Both the position numbers and the translations under genes were made by a program. The notes under the pieces were generated by a model, which made no database searches, was not told the origin of the DNA, and worked only from the letters and a program-made list of their open reading frames with translations. This document shows, in pieces, positions 16,988 to 26,688 of a stretch of 64,000 bases of DNA. Origin of the DNA: Pseudaminobacter soli (ex Li et al. 2025) (GTDB lineage: Bacteria; Pseudomonadota; Alphaproteobacteria; Rhizobiales; Rhizobiaceae). Position 1 is the first letter of the stretch; each line of letters starts with the position of its first letter. The stretch is from contig NZ_PXYL01000004.1 of the NCBI RefSeq assembly GCF_003012705.1, forward strand, positions 310,001 through 374,000, given 5' to 3'.

Positions 16988-18418
16988 TCAGATAACCTTG
17001 CCAGGATTCATGATCCCCGCCGGATCGAATGCCTTCTTCACGCGGCGCATGAGGTCGATAGCTATGGGCTGGGTGGTGGCGATCAGTTCCTCACGCTTCA
17101 TCTGGCCGATGCCGTGCTCGGCCGAGATCGAGCCGTTCATCTCGCGCACGATGTCGTGCACGGCCTTGTTCATGACCGGATAGAGATCGAGGAACGCAGT
17201 CGTATCGCCGCCCGCCGGCTGCGAGATGTTGTAGTGCAAATTGCCGTCGCCCATGTGGCCGAAGCAGGCGATGCGCGCCTCGGGGCAGATGGAAACCACC
17301 GCATGGCCCGCTCGCTCGATGAAAGCGGGTATGGAAACCACCGGCACGGAAATGTCGTGCTTGATCGAACCGCCCTCGGGGCGCTGCGAGTCCGACAGGC
17401 TTTCGCGCAGTCGCCAGAAAGCGCCGGCCTGGGCAAGATTTGCGGCGATCACCGCATCCCCCACCAGCTCCGCCTCGAAGCCCGAGGTCAGCACCTCCTC
17501 CATCAACTGCCGCGCATCTTCCGCCGAGCGGCCGGATGAGATCTCGATCAGCACATGCCAGGGCCATTCGCTCTGCAGCGGGCGCGTGGTGTCGGGCACG
17601 TTGCGCACGGCAAAGCCCAGCACCATGTCGGAGATGAGCTCGAAGGCGGTCAGGCCGCTGCCAGCCTGGTCGGTCGCGCGGCTGAACAGCTCAAGTGCTG
17701 CTTCCGGCGAGGACAGCCCGACCCAAGCCGCTTCCCTGCCCTTCGGCTTCGGAAACAGTTTTAGGACGGCCGCGGTGATGACTCCGAGCGTGCCTTCGGC
17801 GCCGACGAAGAGGTCCTTCAGGTCGTAGCCGGTGTTGTCCTTCTTCAGCTTGCGCAGATCGTCGAACACCTCGCCGGTGGGCAGTACGACCTCCACGCCC
17901 AGGCACAGCTCGCGCGCATTGCCATAAGCCAGCACGCCGGTGCCGCCGGCATTGGAAGACAAATTACCGCCGATCTCGCACGAGCCCTGCGAGCCGAGCG
18001 AAAGCGGAAACAGCCGGCCCGCGGCATCGGCCGCTTGGTGCAGCTTTTCCAAAATCACGCCGGCCTCGACGGTCGCCGTATTCGACAGCGTATCGATCTC
18101 GCGGATGCGGCTGAGCCGCGACAGCGACAGCACAATCTGCGTGCCCGAGCGATCCGGCACCTGCGCGCCGACCAGCCCGGTATTGCCGCCCTGCGGCACG
18201 ATAGCTGTGCCCGTTTCGGTGGCGAGCTTCATGATGCGGCTCACCTCGTCCACGCTGCCAGGACGCAGCACAAGCGGCGTGACGCCCGGATAACGACCGC
18301 GCCGTTCGGTGACATAGGGCTCGATGTCCGCCGCCTCGCGCAGAGCATGGCGCTCGCCGACCAGCCCCACGAAGCGGTCGAGCAAGGCGGGATCAAGAGG
18401 CGTCGAATTGTGAGTCAT
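16988..18418 (-). CDS. FAD-binding oxidoreductase, D-2-hydroxyglutarate/D-lactate dehydrogenase-like
   Basis: A 476-residue PCMH-type flavoprotein. The FAD domain contains VLRPGSVDEVSRIMKLA, IVPQGGNTGLVGAQVP and GTGVLAYGNARELCLG. The FAD-oxidase C domain contains CFGHMGDGNLHYNIS and a C-terminal ISAEHGIGQMKR, a signature of the D2HGDH/GlcD group. It is likely to oxidise a D-2-hydroxy acid; the exact substrate cannot be read. ATG 18418 is preferred over an in-frame TTG at 18424. It lies 23 bases after tsaC on the same strand. Confidence 0.9.
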   Translation of the reverse strand: MTHNSTPLDPALLDRFVGLVGERHALREAADIEPYVTERRGRYPGVTPLVLRPGSVDEVSRIMKLATETGTAIVPQGGNTGLVGAQVPDRSGTQIVLSLSRLSRIREIDTLSNTATVEAGVILEKLHQAADAAGRLFPLSLGSQGSCEIGGNLSSNAGGTGVLAYGNARELCLGVEVVLPTGEVFDDLRKLKKDNTGYDLKDLFVGAEGTLGVITAAVLKLFPKPKGREAAWVGLSSPEAALELFSRATDQAGSGLTAFELISDMVLGFAVRNVPDTTRPLQSEWPWHVLIEISSGRSAEDARQLMEEVLTSGFEAELVGDAVIAANLAQAGAFWRLRESLSDSQRPEGGSIKHDISVPVVSIPAFIERAGHAVVSICPEARIACFGHMGDGNLHYNISQPAGGDTTAFLDLYPVMNKAVHDIVREMNGSISAEHGIGQMKREELIATTQPIAIDLMRRVKKAFDPAGIMNPGKVI

Positions 18419-18441
18419 GACCAATATTTAGGTTAGAAGTT

Positions 18442-19386
18442 TCAACTGTCGCGTGGAGCAGCAGCACGCGCGAGCCGGTCGTTGATCGCTTCGCCCAATC
18501 CGTCATACGGCACGGGCTCCACGGCAATCGTCCTGGCGCCCGAGCGGTCCAGCGCCTGCATATGCGAGAACAAATTGCTTGCCGCCTCGCGCAGGTCGCC
18601 GGTCTCCGAAAGGTTCAGGAAGGCCGCCGCGTTGGCCGCCCCTGCCGCGCGCGTCGGCCCAAAGCCCAGCAACGCCTCGCCGGGTTCGAGCGTCGACACA
18701 TTGAGCCGCATCGCAGCCCCCGGCGCATAGTGCGACAGCATCATGCCCGGCGCCTCGATGCCCGCATCGTTGTTGCGCAGCAGTTTTGTGCCCGCGACCG
18801 CCTCGATCTCCTCGGCCGAAATGCCGCCGGGCCTGAGCAGCCGCAGTTCCCCGTCCTCGGCCTTGACGATGGTCGATTCCAGGCCGACCTGCGTCGCCCC
18901 GCCATCGACCACCAGCTTGATGCGCCCGCCCAGATCGGCGTCGACGGCTTCAGCCGTGGTGCCGCTGATCTTGCCCGACGAATTGGCGCTCGGCGCGGCC
19001 AACGGCCGACCCAGCGCGGCTATGAGGTCTGAGCCGAAGCCGCGCGGCATGCGCAGCGCGATCGTGTCGAGCCCGGCCGTCACCAGCGGGTGGATGTTGC
19101 TGCCAGCGCGGTGCGGCAGCACCAGCGTCAGCGGGCCGGGCCAAAAAGCCTCGGCCAGCCTGCGCGACAGCGGGTCGAATTCGGCAATCGTCTCGGCCAT
19201 CGCCATCGAGGCGACATGCGCGATCAGCGGGTTGAAGTGCGGCCGGCCCTTGGTCTCGAAGATGCGCGCCACGGCTTGGCCATTGGTGGCGTCGCCCGCC
19301 AGGCCGTAGACGGTCTCGGTGGGGATGGCGACGACCTCGCCGGCCGCCAGCAGCGCCAGCGCCCGTTCCATCGCCTGATTGCCCAT
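18442..19386 (-). CDS. tsaC: L-threonylcarbamoyladenylate synthase (Sua5 type)
   Basis: Makes threonylcarbamoyl-AMP for t6A37 modification of ANN-decoding tRNAs. The YrdC domain (about 1-200) has IPTETVYGLAGDA, KGRPHFNPLIAHV and PSANSSGKISGT. The C-terminal Sua5 domain (about 215-314) marks the long form. ATG 19386 gives MGNQAMERALALL; an ATG at 19371 is also possible. It is co-directional with the flavoprotein gene. Confidence 0.94.
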   Translation of the reverse strand: MGNQAMERALALLAAGEVVAIPTETVYGLAGDATNGQAVARIFETKGRPHFNPLIAHVASMAMAETIAEFDPLSRRLAEAFWPGPLTLVLPHRAGSNIHPLVTAGLDTIALRMPRGFGSDLIAALGRPLAAPSANSSGKISGTTAEAVDADLGGRIKLVVDGGATQVGLESTIVKAEDGELRLLRPGGISAEEIEAVAGTKLLRNNDAGIEAPGMMLSHYAPGAAMRLNVSTLEPGEALLGFGPTRAAGAANAAAFLNLSETGDLREAASNLFSHMQALDRSGARTIAVEPVPYDGLGEAINDRLARAAAPRDS

Positions 19387-19475
19387 AAGGATTTCCGCCA
19401 CTTGCGACGATCTCTTCGTTGGTCGTCGCATGCCTATAACCGCAGGCCCGTCGCGGCAAGTGCCAGGCCGGGGAT

Positions 19476-19505
19476 TTTGCCAGTCGATAATTTGCCAGTC
19501 GCTAA
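19476..19505. repeat. Tandem 15-bp direct repeat
   Basis: TTTGCCAGTCGATAA (19476-19490) is followed directly by TTTGCCAGTCGCTAA (19491-19505); they differ at one base. The pair lies in the divergent gap between tsaC and a small secreted-protein gene, so it may be an operator or a chance duplication. Confidence 0.6.
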
Positions 19506-19581
19506 AATGCCGAATGTCGGCTCAAGCCTCCGTCAAGCCATCGTGCGCTATGAGCGTGGCAGGCAAATGGGGGATTGAGCC

Positions 19582-19854
19582 ATGCGCATCGCAGCTATCC
19601 TTGTCGCGGCAACTTTGACGGCTTCGGCCGCCGAGGCCGGATCATTGCAGGAACTTCCTGCACTTGATGCTCCCGCCCCTTCGATGATCGTGCTGGGCGG
19701 GCAGACGATTCAGCACCCATCCATGATCGTGCTCGGCGAGCCGGCCGTCAGCGATGAACAGGTCTCGTCGGTCGGTGCACAGCAGGCCTCGCGTCGAAAA
19801 TTCGAGCCGCAGCCTGTCATGATCCGCGGCGGCACAGTAGCCAGCGCGAAGTAA
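19582..19854 (+). CDS. Small exported protein with duplicated PSMIVLG motif
   Basis: A 90-residue product with a signal peptide (MRIAAILVAATLTASAAEAG, cleavage expected after AEA). The mature chain contains PSMIVLGGQTIQH and PSMIVLGEPAVSD, an internal duplication of about 15 residues. It ends VMIRGGTVASAK. No family is recognised. It is transcribed alone with its own terminator. An envelope or periplasmic location is inferred from the signal. Confidence 0.7.
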   Translation: MRIAAILVAATLTASAAEAGSLQELPALDAPAPSMIVLGGQTIQHPSMIVLGEPAVSDEQVSSVGAQQASRRKFEPQPVMIRGGTVASAK

Positions 19855-19877
19855 GTTTCTCGCCAGCCAAAAAAATT

Positions 19878-19911
19878 CCGCCTCGGACTCTCCTTCGAGA
19901 GTCCGAGGCGG
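19878..19911. terminator. Bidirectional terminator between the small secreted-protein gene and glyS
   Basis: A perfect 14-bp stem (19878-19891 with 19898-19911) with loop CCTTCG. On the plus side TTTCGCTTT follows. On the minus side the complement of an A-run (19870-19875) gives a T-run. It therefore serves both convergent genes. Confidence 0.92.
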
Positions 19912-19936
19912 TTTCGCTTTAGAGCTCCAGATAGCC

Positions 19937-22264
19937 TCAGCCGGCGATCTTGGAGAAGTCGGCGACCTCGCCCGTCGCCGTGCGGATGCGCGACAGCAGC
20001 GCCAGACGGTTGGCGCGCACGTCGAGATCCTCGTCGTTGACGAGCACCTTGTCGAAGAACGTATCCACCGGCTCGCGCAGCACGCTGAGCGCCAGCATGG
20101 CGCCGGAAAAGTCAGTGCCACGAATGGCTTGCGCGGCTTCCTTCTCGGCGTGATTCACTGCCGCGAACAGCTTGTGCTCGGCCTCTTCGCGCAACAGCGA
20201 CTGCTCGACGCCATCGCCGATGCGGGTGCCCTTCTTCTCCTCGGCAGCAAGAATGTTGGCCGCGCGCTTGGTGCCGGCCAGAAGGTTCTTGCCGTCCTCG
20301 GTGTTGAGGAAGACCACCAGCGCCTCGACCCGGCGGGTCAGCAGGAGCAGGTTGTCGGCTTCCGGCGTGACCACAGAGTCGATGAGGTCGTAGCGGGCGC
20401 CGAGATCGCGCAGATACACCTTCAGCCGCTCGTGGAAGAACAACAGCAGGTCCGCGCCCAGCGGCTTGGCCTTTTCGGCAGCTTCCTCGCGGATGCGCTT
20501 TTCGTAGCCGGCGATCGCGTTGTCGAGGTCTTCCTGGCCATCGACATCGCCCGACCTCTGTCCCGCAAGCTTGGCCTCGTATTCGTCGAGCAGCTTCTGG
20601 ATGCGCGGCTCGTCATGCCCGGCGAAGGCCGACGCGATGAGCGTCGAAAGCTCGACCGTCCATTCCTTCGACAGCACGAGGCGGATGACGCCGAGCGCCG
20701 CCCGGCGCAGCGCATAGGGGTCCTTGGAGCCCGTCGGCTTTTCGTCGATGGCCCAAAAACCCACCAGCGTGTCGAGCTTGTCGGCCAGCGCCACGGCCAC
20801 CGAAACTGGGTCGGTCGGCACGCGGTCGGACGGGCCCTGCGGCTTGTAGTGTTCCTCGATTGCGGCTGCGACCGACGGGTTTTCGCCCTGCAGCAACGCA
20901 TATTTGTGGCCCATGGCGCCTTGCAGTTCAGGGAACTCGCCGACGACCTCTGTCTGCAGATCGGCCTTGGCCAGCAGTGCTGCGCGCTCTGCCAGACCTG
21001 CGTCGGCCCCGACGATCGGCGCAATCTCGCGCGCCAGACGGCGGATGCGGTCCACGCGCTGGCCCTGCGTGCCGAGCTTGGCATGGAAGGTCACGCCGAG
21101 ATGGTCGAGACGGGCCATGCGCTGGTCGAGCGGCTTCTTCAGATCGAGGCCGAACTTCGCTGCCGAATCCGCAAGCTGGTTGAGGTCCGGCAGGTCGTGC
21201 TGGTCGGTCGTCCAGAAATAGAGCGCATCGGAAAGACGCGCGCGCACCACCTTGCCATTGCCGTGGGCGATCTCCTTGCCGCCGTCCTTGGCTTCGATAT
21301 TGGCGACCAGGACAAAACGGTTGGAAAGGGCCTCTGCCTCGCCATGCGGGCGCGTGACGAAACATTTCTGGTTGGCGCGGATGGTGAGGCGGATGACTTC
21401 GGCCGGGATGGCCAAAAAGTCCTGCTCGAACTCGCCCATCAGCACGACGGGCCATTCCACCAGCCCCGACACCTCTTCCAGCAGGCCTTCGTCCTCGACT
21501 AGATCGAAGCCGTTGGCGAAAGCCAGGTTCTTGGCGTCGGCGAGGATCATCTCCTTGCGGCGGTCGGCATCCAGCACCACCTTGGCAGCCTCGAGCTTGG
21601 CGACATAGTCGCCGAAGCGACGCACGGTGATGGCGCCCGGCGCATGGAAGCGGTGGCCGTAGGTGACATTGCCGGAGCGGATGCCGTCGATCTCGAAATC
21701 GACCACCACCGGTTCTTCGGTCTCAGGCCCGAAAGTGCAGACGATGGTCTGCAGCGGGCGCACCCAGCGCAGCGTTTCGCCGCCGCGGCCCTCGGTGCCG
21801 TTATATCTCACGCCCTTCGGGCCGGACGCCGCGCCCCAGCGCATCGACTTCGGCCAGGGAAAGGCGCGGATGACGTTCGGCACCAGTTCGGCGATGATCT
21901 CTTCCGCCGCACGGCCGGGCTTCGAGATATGGGCGACGTAGAAATCGCCCTTCTTCGGGTCGGTGTGCACATGCGCCTGCGAGATGTCGGTCAGGCCAGC
22001 AGAGCGCAGGAAGCCGTCGATGGCCTGCTGCGGGGCCTTGGTACTCGGGCCCTTCTTTTCCTCGTGCACGTCCTTGGAGCGCGGGGTCATGCCGCGAATG
22101 TCCAGCGTCAGCCGGCGCGGCGTCCAGTATTCGCGTGCCGCCTCGTAGGTGAGGCCCGCTTCCACCAGGCCGTCGGTGATCATCTTCTTCAGGTCGCCCG
22201 CCGCCTTGCGCTGCATGCGGGCGGGGATTTCCTCGGAACGAAGTTCAAGCAGAAGGTCAGGCAT
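19937..22264 (-). CDS. glyS: Glycyl-tRNA synthetase beta subunit
   Basis: Beta subunit of the alpha2beta2 glycyl-tRNA synthetase, which binds tRNA. The 775-residue product starts [20 protein letters not shown], the family signature. It holds the conserved [18 protein letters not shown] region and a C-terminal anticodon-binding helical domain. ATG 22264 has GGAGA 8 bases upstream. The ATG overlaps the stop of a 34-codon ORF (TGATG), which separates it from glyQ. Confidence 0.97.
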   Translation of the reverse strand: MPDLLLELRSEEIPARMQRKAAGDLKKMITDGLVEAGLTYEAAREYWTPRRLTLDIRGMTPRSKDVHEEKKGPSTKAPQQAIDGFLRSAGLTDISQAHVHTDPKKGDFYVAHISKPGRAAEEIIAELVPNVIRAFPWPKSMRWGAASGPKGVRYNGTEGRGGETLRWVRPLQTIVCTFGPETEEPVVVDFEIDGIRSGNVTYGHRFHAPGAITVRRFGDYVAKLEAAKVVLDADRRKEMILADAKNLAFANGFDLVEDEGLLEEVSGLVEWPVVLMGEFEQDFLAIPAEVIRLTIRANQKCFVTRPHGEAEALSNRFVLVANIEAKDGGKEIAHGNGKVVRARLSDALYFWTTDQHDLPDLNQLADSAAKFGLDLKKPLDQRMARLDHLGVTFHAKLGTQGQRVDRIRRLAREIAPIVGADAGLAERAALLAKADLQTEVVGEFPELQGAMGHKYALLQGENPSVAAAIEEHYKPQGPSDRVPTDPVSVAVALADKLDTLVGFWAIDEKPTGSKDPYALRRAALGVIRLVLSKEWTVELSTLIASAFAGHDEPRIQKLLDEYEAKLAGQRSGDVDGQEDLDNAIAGYEKRIREEAAEKAKPLGADLLLFFHERLKVYLRDLGARYDLIDSVVTPEADNLLLLTRRVEALVVFLNTEDGKNLLAGTKRAANILAAEEKKGTRIGDGVEQSLLREEAEHKLFAAVNHAEKEAAQAIRGTDFSGAMLALSVLREPVDTFFDKVLVNDEDLDVRANRLALLSRIRTATGEVADFSKIAG

Positions 22265-22368
22265 CAAAGTGTCTCCGCCCGCAGGAATTTGGCTTTGCTC
22301 GTGCTGGCGCCGAATGCGCTGCGGGCGCGCGGCGTGGCAGGGATTTCTTCGGAATTCAGTTCAGGCAT
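22264..22368 (-). CDS. 34-residue ORF between glyQ and glyS
   Basis: ATG 22368 follows the glyQ TAA directly (TAAATG). The frame ends in a TGA that shares its A with the glyS ATG. The peptide begins [17 protein letters not shown] and ends [10 protein letters not shown]. Its first ten residues resemble the glyS start ([16 protein letters not shown]), so it may be a relic of a partial duplication of the glyS 5' end. It could also act only as a coupling leader. No Shine-Dalgarno is visible beyond what glyQ provides. Existence as a protein is uncertain. Confidence 0.45.
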   Translation of the reverse strand: MPELNSEEIPATPRARSAFGASTSKAKFLRAETL

Positions 22369-23325
22369 TTACGCAGCCTTCCCTTCCGTCCAGCCGAACC
22401 CGCCGGCTTCGGTCTGAAGGAAGGCCTCGCCGCACTGGCGCGAGAGGTTGCGCACGCGCAGGATGTAGCTCTGGCGCTCGGTGACCGAGATCACGCCGCG
22501 CGCATCGAGCAGGTTGAAGACGTGGCTGGCCTTGATGCACTGGTCATAGGCCGGGAACACCAGCTGGTGCGGCTTGCCGTCGCCGCGTTCGGCACCGGCC
22601 TTCAAGAGCGCCTCGCACTCGGCCTCGGCCTCCTCGAAGTGCCTGAGCAGCACGGCCGTATTGGCGTGCTCGAAATTGAAGCGGGAATATTCCTGCTCGG
22701 CCTGCAGGAAGACCTCGCCATAGGTGACCTTGTCGGCGCCGTCGCGGCCGTTGAAGTTGAGATCGTAGACCTTGTCCACGCCCTGAACATACATCGCCAG
22801 GCGCTCGAGGCCGTAGGTCAATTCGCCAGCCACCGGCGCGCATTCGATGCCGCAGACCTGCTGGAAATAGGTGAACTGCGAGACTTCCATGCCGTCGCAC
22901 CAGCATTCCCAGCCGAGGCCCCAGGCGCCCAGCGTCGGGCTCTCCCAGTCGTCCTCGACGAAACGGATGTCATGCAGCAGCGGATCGATGCCTATGGCCT
23001 TCAGCGAGCCCAGATAAAGCTCCTGCAGATCGGGCGGGCTCGGTTTCAGGATCACCTGGTACTGGTAGTAGTGCTGGAGCCGGTTCGGGTTCTCGCCGTA
23101 GCGTCCGTCCTTGGGGCGGCGCGAGGGCTGCACATAGGCCGCATTCCAGGGTTTTGGCCCCAGCGAGCGCAGGGTCGTGGCCGGATGGAAGGTGCCGGCG
23201 CCGACCTCCATGTCGTAGGGCTGCAAGATGACGCAACCGTATCGCGCCCAGTAATCGTGCAGCGTCAGGATCAGCCCCTGGAAAGAGCGGCTGGGGTGCA
23301 TGTGGTCGGGAAGGGTCACGGTCAC
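22369..23325 (-). CDS. glyQ: Glycyl-tRNA synthetase alpha subunit
   Basis: Catalytic alpha subunit that forms glycyl-adenylate. The 318-residue product carries [38 protein letters not shown] and [19 protein letters not shown], all diagnostic. The start is taken as GTG 23325 behind TGAGG; ATG 23301 (MHPSRSFQG) is closer to the E. coli start and also plausible. A terminator-like hairpin ends 11 bases before the GTG. Confidence 0.97.
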   Translation of the reverse strand: MTVTLPDHMHPSRSFQGLILTLHDYWARYGCVILQPYDMEVGAGTFHPATTLRSLGPKPWNAAYVQPSRRPKDGRYGENPNRLQHYYQYQVILKPSPPDLQELYLGSLKAIGIDPLLHDIRFVEDDWESPTLGAWGLGWECWCDGMEVSQFTYFQQVCGIECAPVAGELTYGLERLAMYVQGVDKVYDLNFNGRDGADKVTYGEVFLQAEQEYSRFNFEHANTAVLLRHFEEAEAECEALLKAGAERGDGKPHQLVFPAYDQCIKASHVFNLLDARGVISVTERQSYILRVRNLSRQCGEAFLQTEAGGFGWTEGKAA

Positions 23326-23336
23326 GGGAAAGCCTC

Positions 23337-23364
23337 AAAAAGACGGGCCGAAAGTCGGCCCGTC
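23337..23364 (-). terminator. Hairpin with T-run immediately upstream of glyQ
   Basis: On the minus strand GACGGGCCGA (23364-23355), loop CTT, and TCGGCCCGTC (23351-23342) are followed by TTTTT (23341-23337). This is a complete intrinsic terminator. It could end the TPR-LysM transcript, but it sits only 11 bases before the glyQ GTG. It would therefore also be inside any glyQ leader that starts upstream. Confidence 0.8.
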
Positions 23365-23418
23365 CTATTCCGGCCCGCCGGAAGCGTCAAGTTTTTGGCG
23401 AAAAGATCCGTTGCCCCA

Positions 23419-23512
23419 CTACATCGCCGCGCGCCCGATCGAGCGCGCAAAGGACGCTGTAGCACTTTGAATCCACGCACAAACCTTTCCAAAAATCGAT
23501 TCCGATTTTTGG
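23419..23512. repeat. Rhizobial intergenic palindromic elements
   Basis: 23419-23462 is an imperfect palindrome: CTACA...TGTAG at the ends, and GCGCGC...GCGCGC inside. Its core AAAGGACGCTGTAGCACTTT resembles intergenic mosaic elements I remember from Rhizobium and Mesorhizobium. 23489-23512 is a second dyad, CCAAAAATCG-ATTC-CGATTTTTGG, perfect over 10 bp. Both lie between the TPR-LysM stop and glyQ. Confidence 0.6.
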
Positions 23513-23521
23513 GGGCATGCG

Positions 23522-25522
23522 TCAGGGCATGATCAGTTCCTGTCCCGGCACGATGCGGCCGGGATCGCCACGCAGCTGCGGGTTGAGGTTGAGGATTTCC
23601 TGAAAGCGATGGCCGTTGCCGAGCACATCGGTGGCGATCGACCACAGCGACTGGCCGGGCAACACCTTGTAGGAGGCCGGCGACGCGGAAATCTTCTGCA
23701 CCGGCGCGAGCTCGTGCTCGCCCTTCTGGTCGGACTGCGGCATGGCCGGGGCCTCCGGCTTCGCCTCGGGCTCGGCCGGCTTGGCCGGCGCCTGCGCGGC
23801 GGCCTTGCCTTCGAGCGGCGGCAGGCCTTCGGAGAGCTTCTTGAGTACGGAGGCCAGAACGTCGGGCTCCGGCTTCAAGTCGCGCGCATGGCTCCACTGG
23901 AAGGTTGCTTCCAGCTTGCGGCCGACGCGCCAGTAGGCGTCGCCGAGATGGTCGTTCAGCACCGGATCGTCGGGCTTCAGCGAGACCGAGCGCTCGAGTT
24001 CCTTCACCGCCTCGTCGAAACGGCCGAGCCGATAGTAGGCCCAGCCCAGCGAATCGACGATGTAGCCATCGCTCGGACGCAGGTCGACGGCCTTGCGGAT
24101 CATCTCAAGGCCTTCGTCCAGGTTCATGTTCATGTCGACCCAGGAGTAGCCGAGATAGTTCAGCACCTGCGGCTGATCGGGCATCAGCTTCAGCGCCTCG
24201 CGGAAATTCGGCTCGGCCTTCGGCCATTCCTTCAGCCGCTCATAGGCGATGCCGCGCTGGTAGAAGATGTTCCAGTCGTTCTTTCCCGGCGTCTTCAGCT
24301 TCTCGACCGCCTTGTCGTAGACGTCGGCCGCGGCGCGATAATTCTCCACCGAGGCATAGACGCCGCCGAGCGCCAGATAGGCGCGCATGTCGTCCGGCGC
24401 ATCGTCGAGCAGCTTCTTGAGATGGGTAATGGCCTCGTCCGAGCGCTTGAGATCGGCAAGGTTGAGGCCGAGCTGGAGATCGGAAGCGCGCTTCAGCGGC
24501 GAATCGGCCGGCACGCGACGGTAAAGCGCGATCGCCTCTTCCGGCCTGTCCTGCTGTTCGGCCAGCGCCGCCAGCTGCAGCAGCGCCACGTCGCTGTCAT
24601 GCCGCAGCGCGAGCGCATATTGCAGATAGAGCCGCACGAAGGGCTCGCCGCCGCCGCGATTGAGCGCGGTTGCGAGATCGACCAGGATTTCGCTTGCGCC
24701 ATCGGCGGGCGAGGCGATCAGGGGCGAAACAGTCTCCCCCTTCTCGATCTTGGCGCGCAGCGACACCAGCGCCAGACGGCCGCTGGCGAACTCGTCCGCC
24801 TTGTCGAGCACCGCAAGCGCCTTCTTCTTCTCGCCGCGATGGGCGAGCGAGGTCGCATAGGCCTCGGCCGCGCGCAGCCAGGTTTCGGGCGCCGCACCGC
24901 CGGAACCGGCATCCCCGATCAGCGACTGATAGATCTTGTCGGCGTCCTGCGTCTTGCCGGCCAGATCGGCGATCAGCGCGCGATGATAGGTGGTGAAGAG
25001 CGCGTACCAGTCCGGCCCCTGCAGCTTCTCAAGGTAGCTCATGGCGTCCTTGGAGTCGCCCGCGCCGGCCTTGGACCACGCCGTCATGACGCTGGTGATG
25101 AGCCGGTCGAGATCGGATTCGACCGTCAGCTTGAGCAGGTTTTCGGACTGCTTGTAGTCCTTCTTGCGAATGGCATCGATCGCCAGCGCGAGGCGCGAGA
25201 AGCGCTCGACGTCCGGCACGGCCTTGAGCTTTTCCGCATAGGGCAGCGATTCGTCGAAGCGGCCCTGTGCCAGCAGCGCCAGCATCAGGCTTTGCTGGAT
25301 GTCGACATTGTCGGTGTCGAAGGCGAGCGCGCGCTTGTAGTAGTTGATCGCACCGTCGAGATCGTTGTCGACCTCGGCCACCCGCGCCGCGAGATAGGCC
25401 CCGGACAGCGAGCTGGTCTTGACCGGCTCCTCGTTCTGCTTGGCCAAAACAGGCTGACCTATCACCATCAGCCCCGCCAGCGCAGAAACGCTTGCCAGCC
25501 AGCCTATGCTCATTCGCCGCAT
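23522..25522 (-). CDS. Exported tetratricopeptide-repeat protein with C-terminal LysM domain
   Basis: A 666-residue product. A signal peptide is visible (start MRRMSIGWLASVSALAG, ending about PVLA). About ten TPR units span residues 40-560, for example DMRAYLALGGVYASVENYR and DGYIVDSLGWAYYRLGRFD. A Pro/Ala/Glu linker follows, then a LysM domain (about 615-664, SYKVLPGQSLWSIATDVLG). LysM suggests peptidoglycan binding in the periplasm. GGAAGGA before ATG 25522 decides the start; a longer frame to 25630 hides the signal peptide. It lies downstream of the polyprenyl synthase gene. Confidence 0.85.
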   Translation of the reverse strand: MRRMSIGWLASVSALAGLMVIGQPVLAKQNEEPVKTSSLSGAYLAARVAEVDNDLDGAINYYKRALAFDTDNVDIQQSLMLALLAQGRFDESLPYAEKLKAVPDVERFSRLALAIDAIRKKDYKQSENLLKLTVESDLDRLITSVMTAWSKAGAGDSKDAMSYLEKLQGPDWYALFTTYHRALIADLAGKTQDADKIYQSLIGDAGSGGAAPETWLRAAEAYATSLAHRGEKKKALAVLDKADEFASGRLALVSLRAKIEKGETVSPLIASPADGASEILVDLATALNRGGGEPFVRLYLQYALALRHDSDVALLQLAALAEQQDRPEEAIALYRRVPADSPLKRASDLQLGLNLADLKRSDEAITHLKKLLDDAPDDMRAYLALGGVYASVENYRAAADVYDKAVEKLKTPGKNDWNIFYQRGIAYERLKEWPKAEPNFREALKLMPDQPQVLNYLGYSWVDMNMNLDEGLEMIRKAVDLRPSDGYIVDSLGWAYYRLGRFDEAVKELERSVSLKPDDPVLNDHLGDAYWRVGRKLEATFQWSHARDLKPEPDVLASVLKKLSEGLPPLEGKAAAQAPAKPAEPEAKPEAPAMPQSDQKGEHELAPVQKISASPASYKVLPGQSLWSIATDVLGNGHRFQEILNLNPQLRGDPGRIVPGQELIMP

Positions 25523-25668
25523 ATTCGTCCTTCCCGCCGCGCCACCCCCAGTGGCGGCATGACTCGTTCGCGCGATAGTTCGCAAAAGCATGGCCTTTTT
25601 GCGGTCGCGGTTCAATCGGCTGTCGTTCATAATCCGGTTACATGACCGGATCGGTTCACCGCCTGGTC

Positions 25669-26688
25669 TTATACCACGCGGCTGATGCAGAAATCGATGA
25701 CGTCGATCAGCGCGTCCTTCTGCGGCGTCGCATCGAGCCCAGCCAGCGCATCGCGGGCGATCTCGCCGAAATGGCGCGCACGGCCGATCGTGTCGGCAAT
25801 GGCGCCATGACGCGTCATCAGGCCGATCGCCTTTTCCAACGCGGCATCGTCGGTATGGTTCTCTTCGATTGCCGCTTTCCAGAACTCGCGCTCGGCCGCG
25901 GTGCCGCGGCGATAGGCCAGGATGACAGGCAGCGTCACCTTGCCCTCGCGGAAGTCGTCGCCGACGTTCTTGCCGAGATCCTTGCTGTCGCCGCCATAAT
26001 CCAGCGCGTCGTCGATGAGCTGGAAGGCAAGGCCGAGATTCATGCCATAGGAACGCAGCGCAGAGCGTGCCGGCTTGGAAGCGCCGGCAATCACCGGACC
26101 GACTTCGGCGGCAGCGGAGAACAGTGCTGCGGTCTTCGCCTTGATGACCGCGAAATGCTCGTCCTCGGTGGTTTCGAGGTTCTTGGCCGCGGCAAGCTGC
26201 ATGACCTCGCCCTCGGCGATGATCGATGCGGCGCTGGAGAGGATGTCGAGCGCTTCGAGCGAGCCGACCTCGACCATCAGGCGGAACGCCTGGCCGAGCA
26301 GGAAGTCGCCCACCAGCACGCTGGCCTGGTTGCCCCAGATCATGCGCGCCGTCTTCTTGCCGCGCCGGAGGTCGCTTTCGTCGACGACGTCGTCGTGCAG
26401 CAGCGTCGCCGTGTGCATGAACTCGACGCTGGTGGCGAGCTTGACGTGCCCTTCGCCCGAATAGCCGAACATCTGCGCCGCCGCCAATGTCAGCATGGGC
26501 CGCAGCCGCTTGCCGCCCGAGGAGATCAGGTGGTTGGCCACTTCGGGAATCATTTCGACGTCCGATCCTGCCTTGGACAGGATCAGTTTGTTGACGCGCG
26601 CCATATCGGCCGCGGTCAGGTCCATGAGTTCCCTAATGGACGCCGCCTCGCGCTTCCCCTCGCCGATGTTGAGAACGACACCCACCAT
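25669..26688 (-). CDS. ispB: Polyprenyl (octaprenyl-type) diphosphate synthase
   Basis: Builds the long isoprenoid tail of ubiquinone. The 339-residue product has the first Asp-rich motif in LLHDDVVDESDLRRG, the second in LIDDALDYGGDSKDLGK, and GGKRLRPML near the N-terminus. This is the usual pattern of all-trans long-chain synthases. Chain length (8 versus 10) cannot be decided from the sequence; decaprenyl is common in rhizobia. It supplies UbiA. Confidence 0.93.
   Translation of the reverse strand: MVGVVLNIGEGKREAASIRELMDLTAADMARVNKLILSKAGSDVEMIPEVANHLISSGGKRLRPMLTLAAAQMFGYSGEGHVKLATSVEFMHTATLLHDDVVDESDLRRGKKTARMIWGNQASVLVGDFLLGQAFRLMVEVGSLEALDILSSAASIIAEGEVMQLAAAKNLETTEDEHFAVIKAKTAALFSAAAEVGPVIAGASKPARSALRSYGMNLGLAFQLIDDALDYGGDSKDLGKNVGDDFREGKVTLPVILAYRRGTAAEREFWKAAIEENHTDDAALEKAIGLMTRHGAIADTIGRARHFGEIARDALAGLDATPQKDALIDVIDFCISRVV

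Noticed and set aside
23365-23521. A T-box riboswitch for glyQS
   Set aside because: No T-box sequence or specifier stem is visible; the gap is filled by rhizobial palindromes, and T-boxes are essentially absent from alphaproteobacteria.
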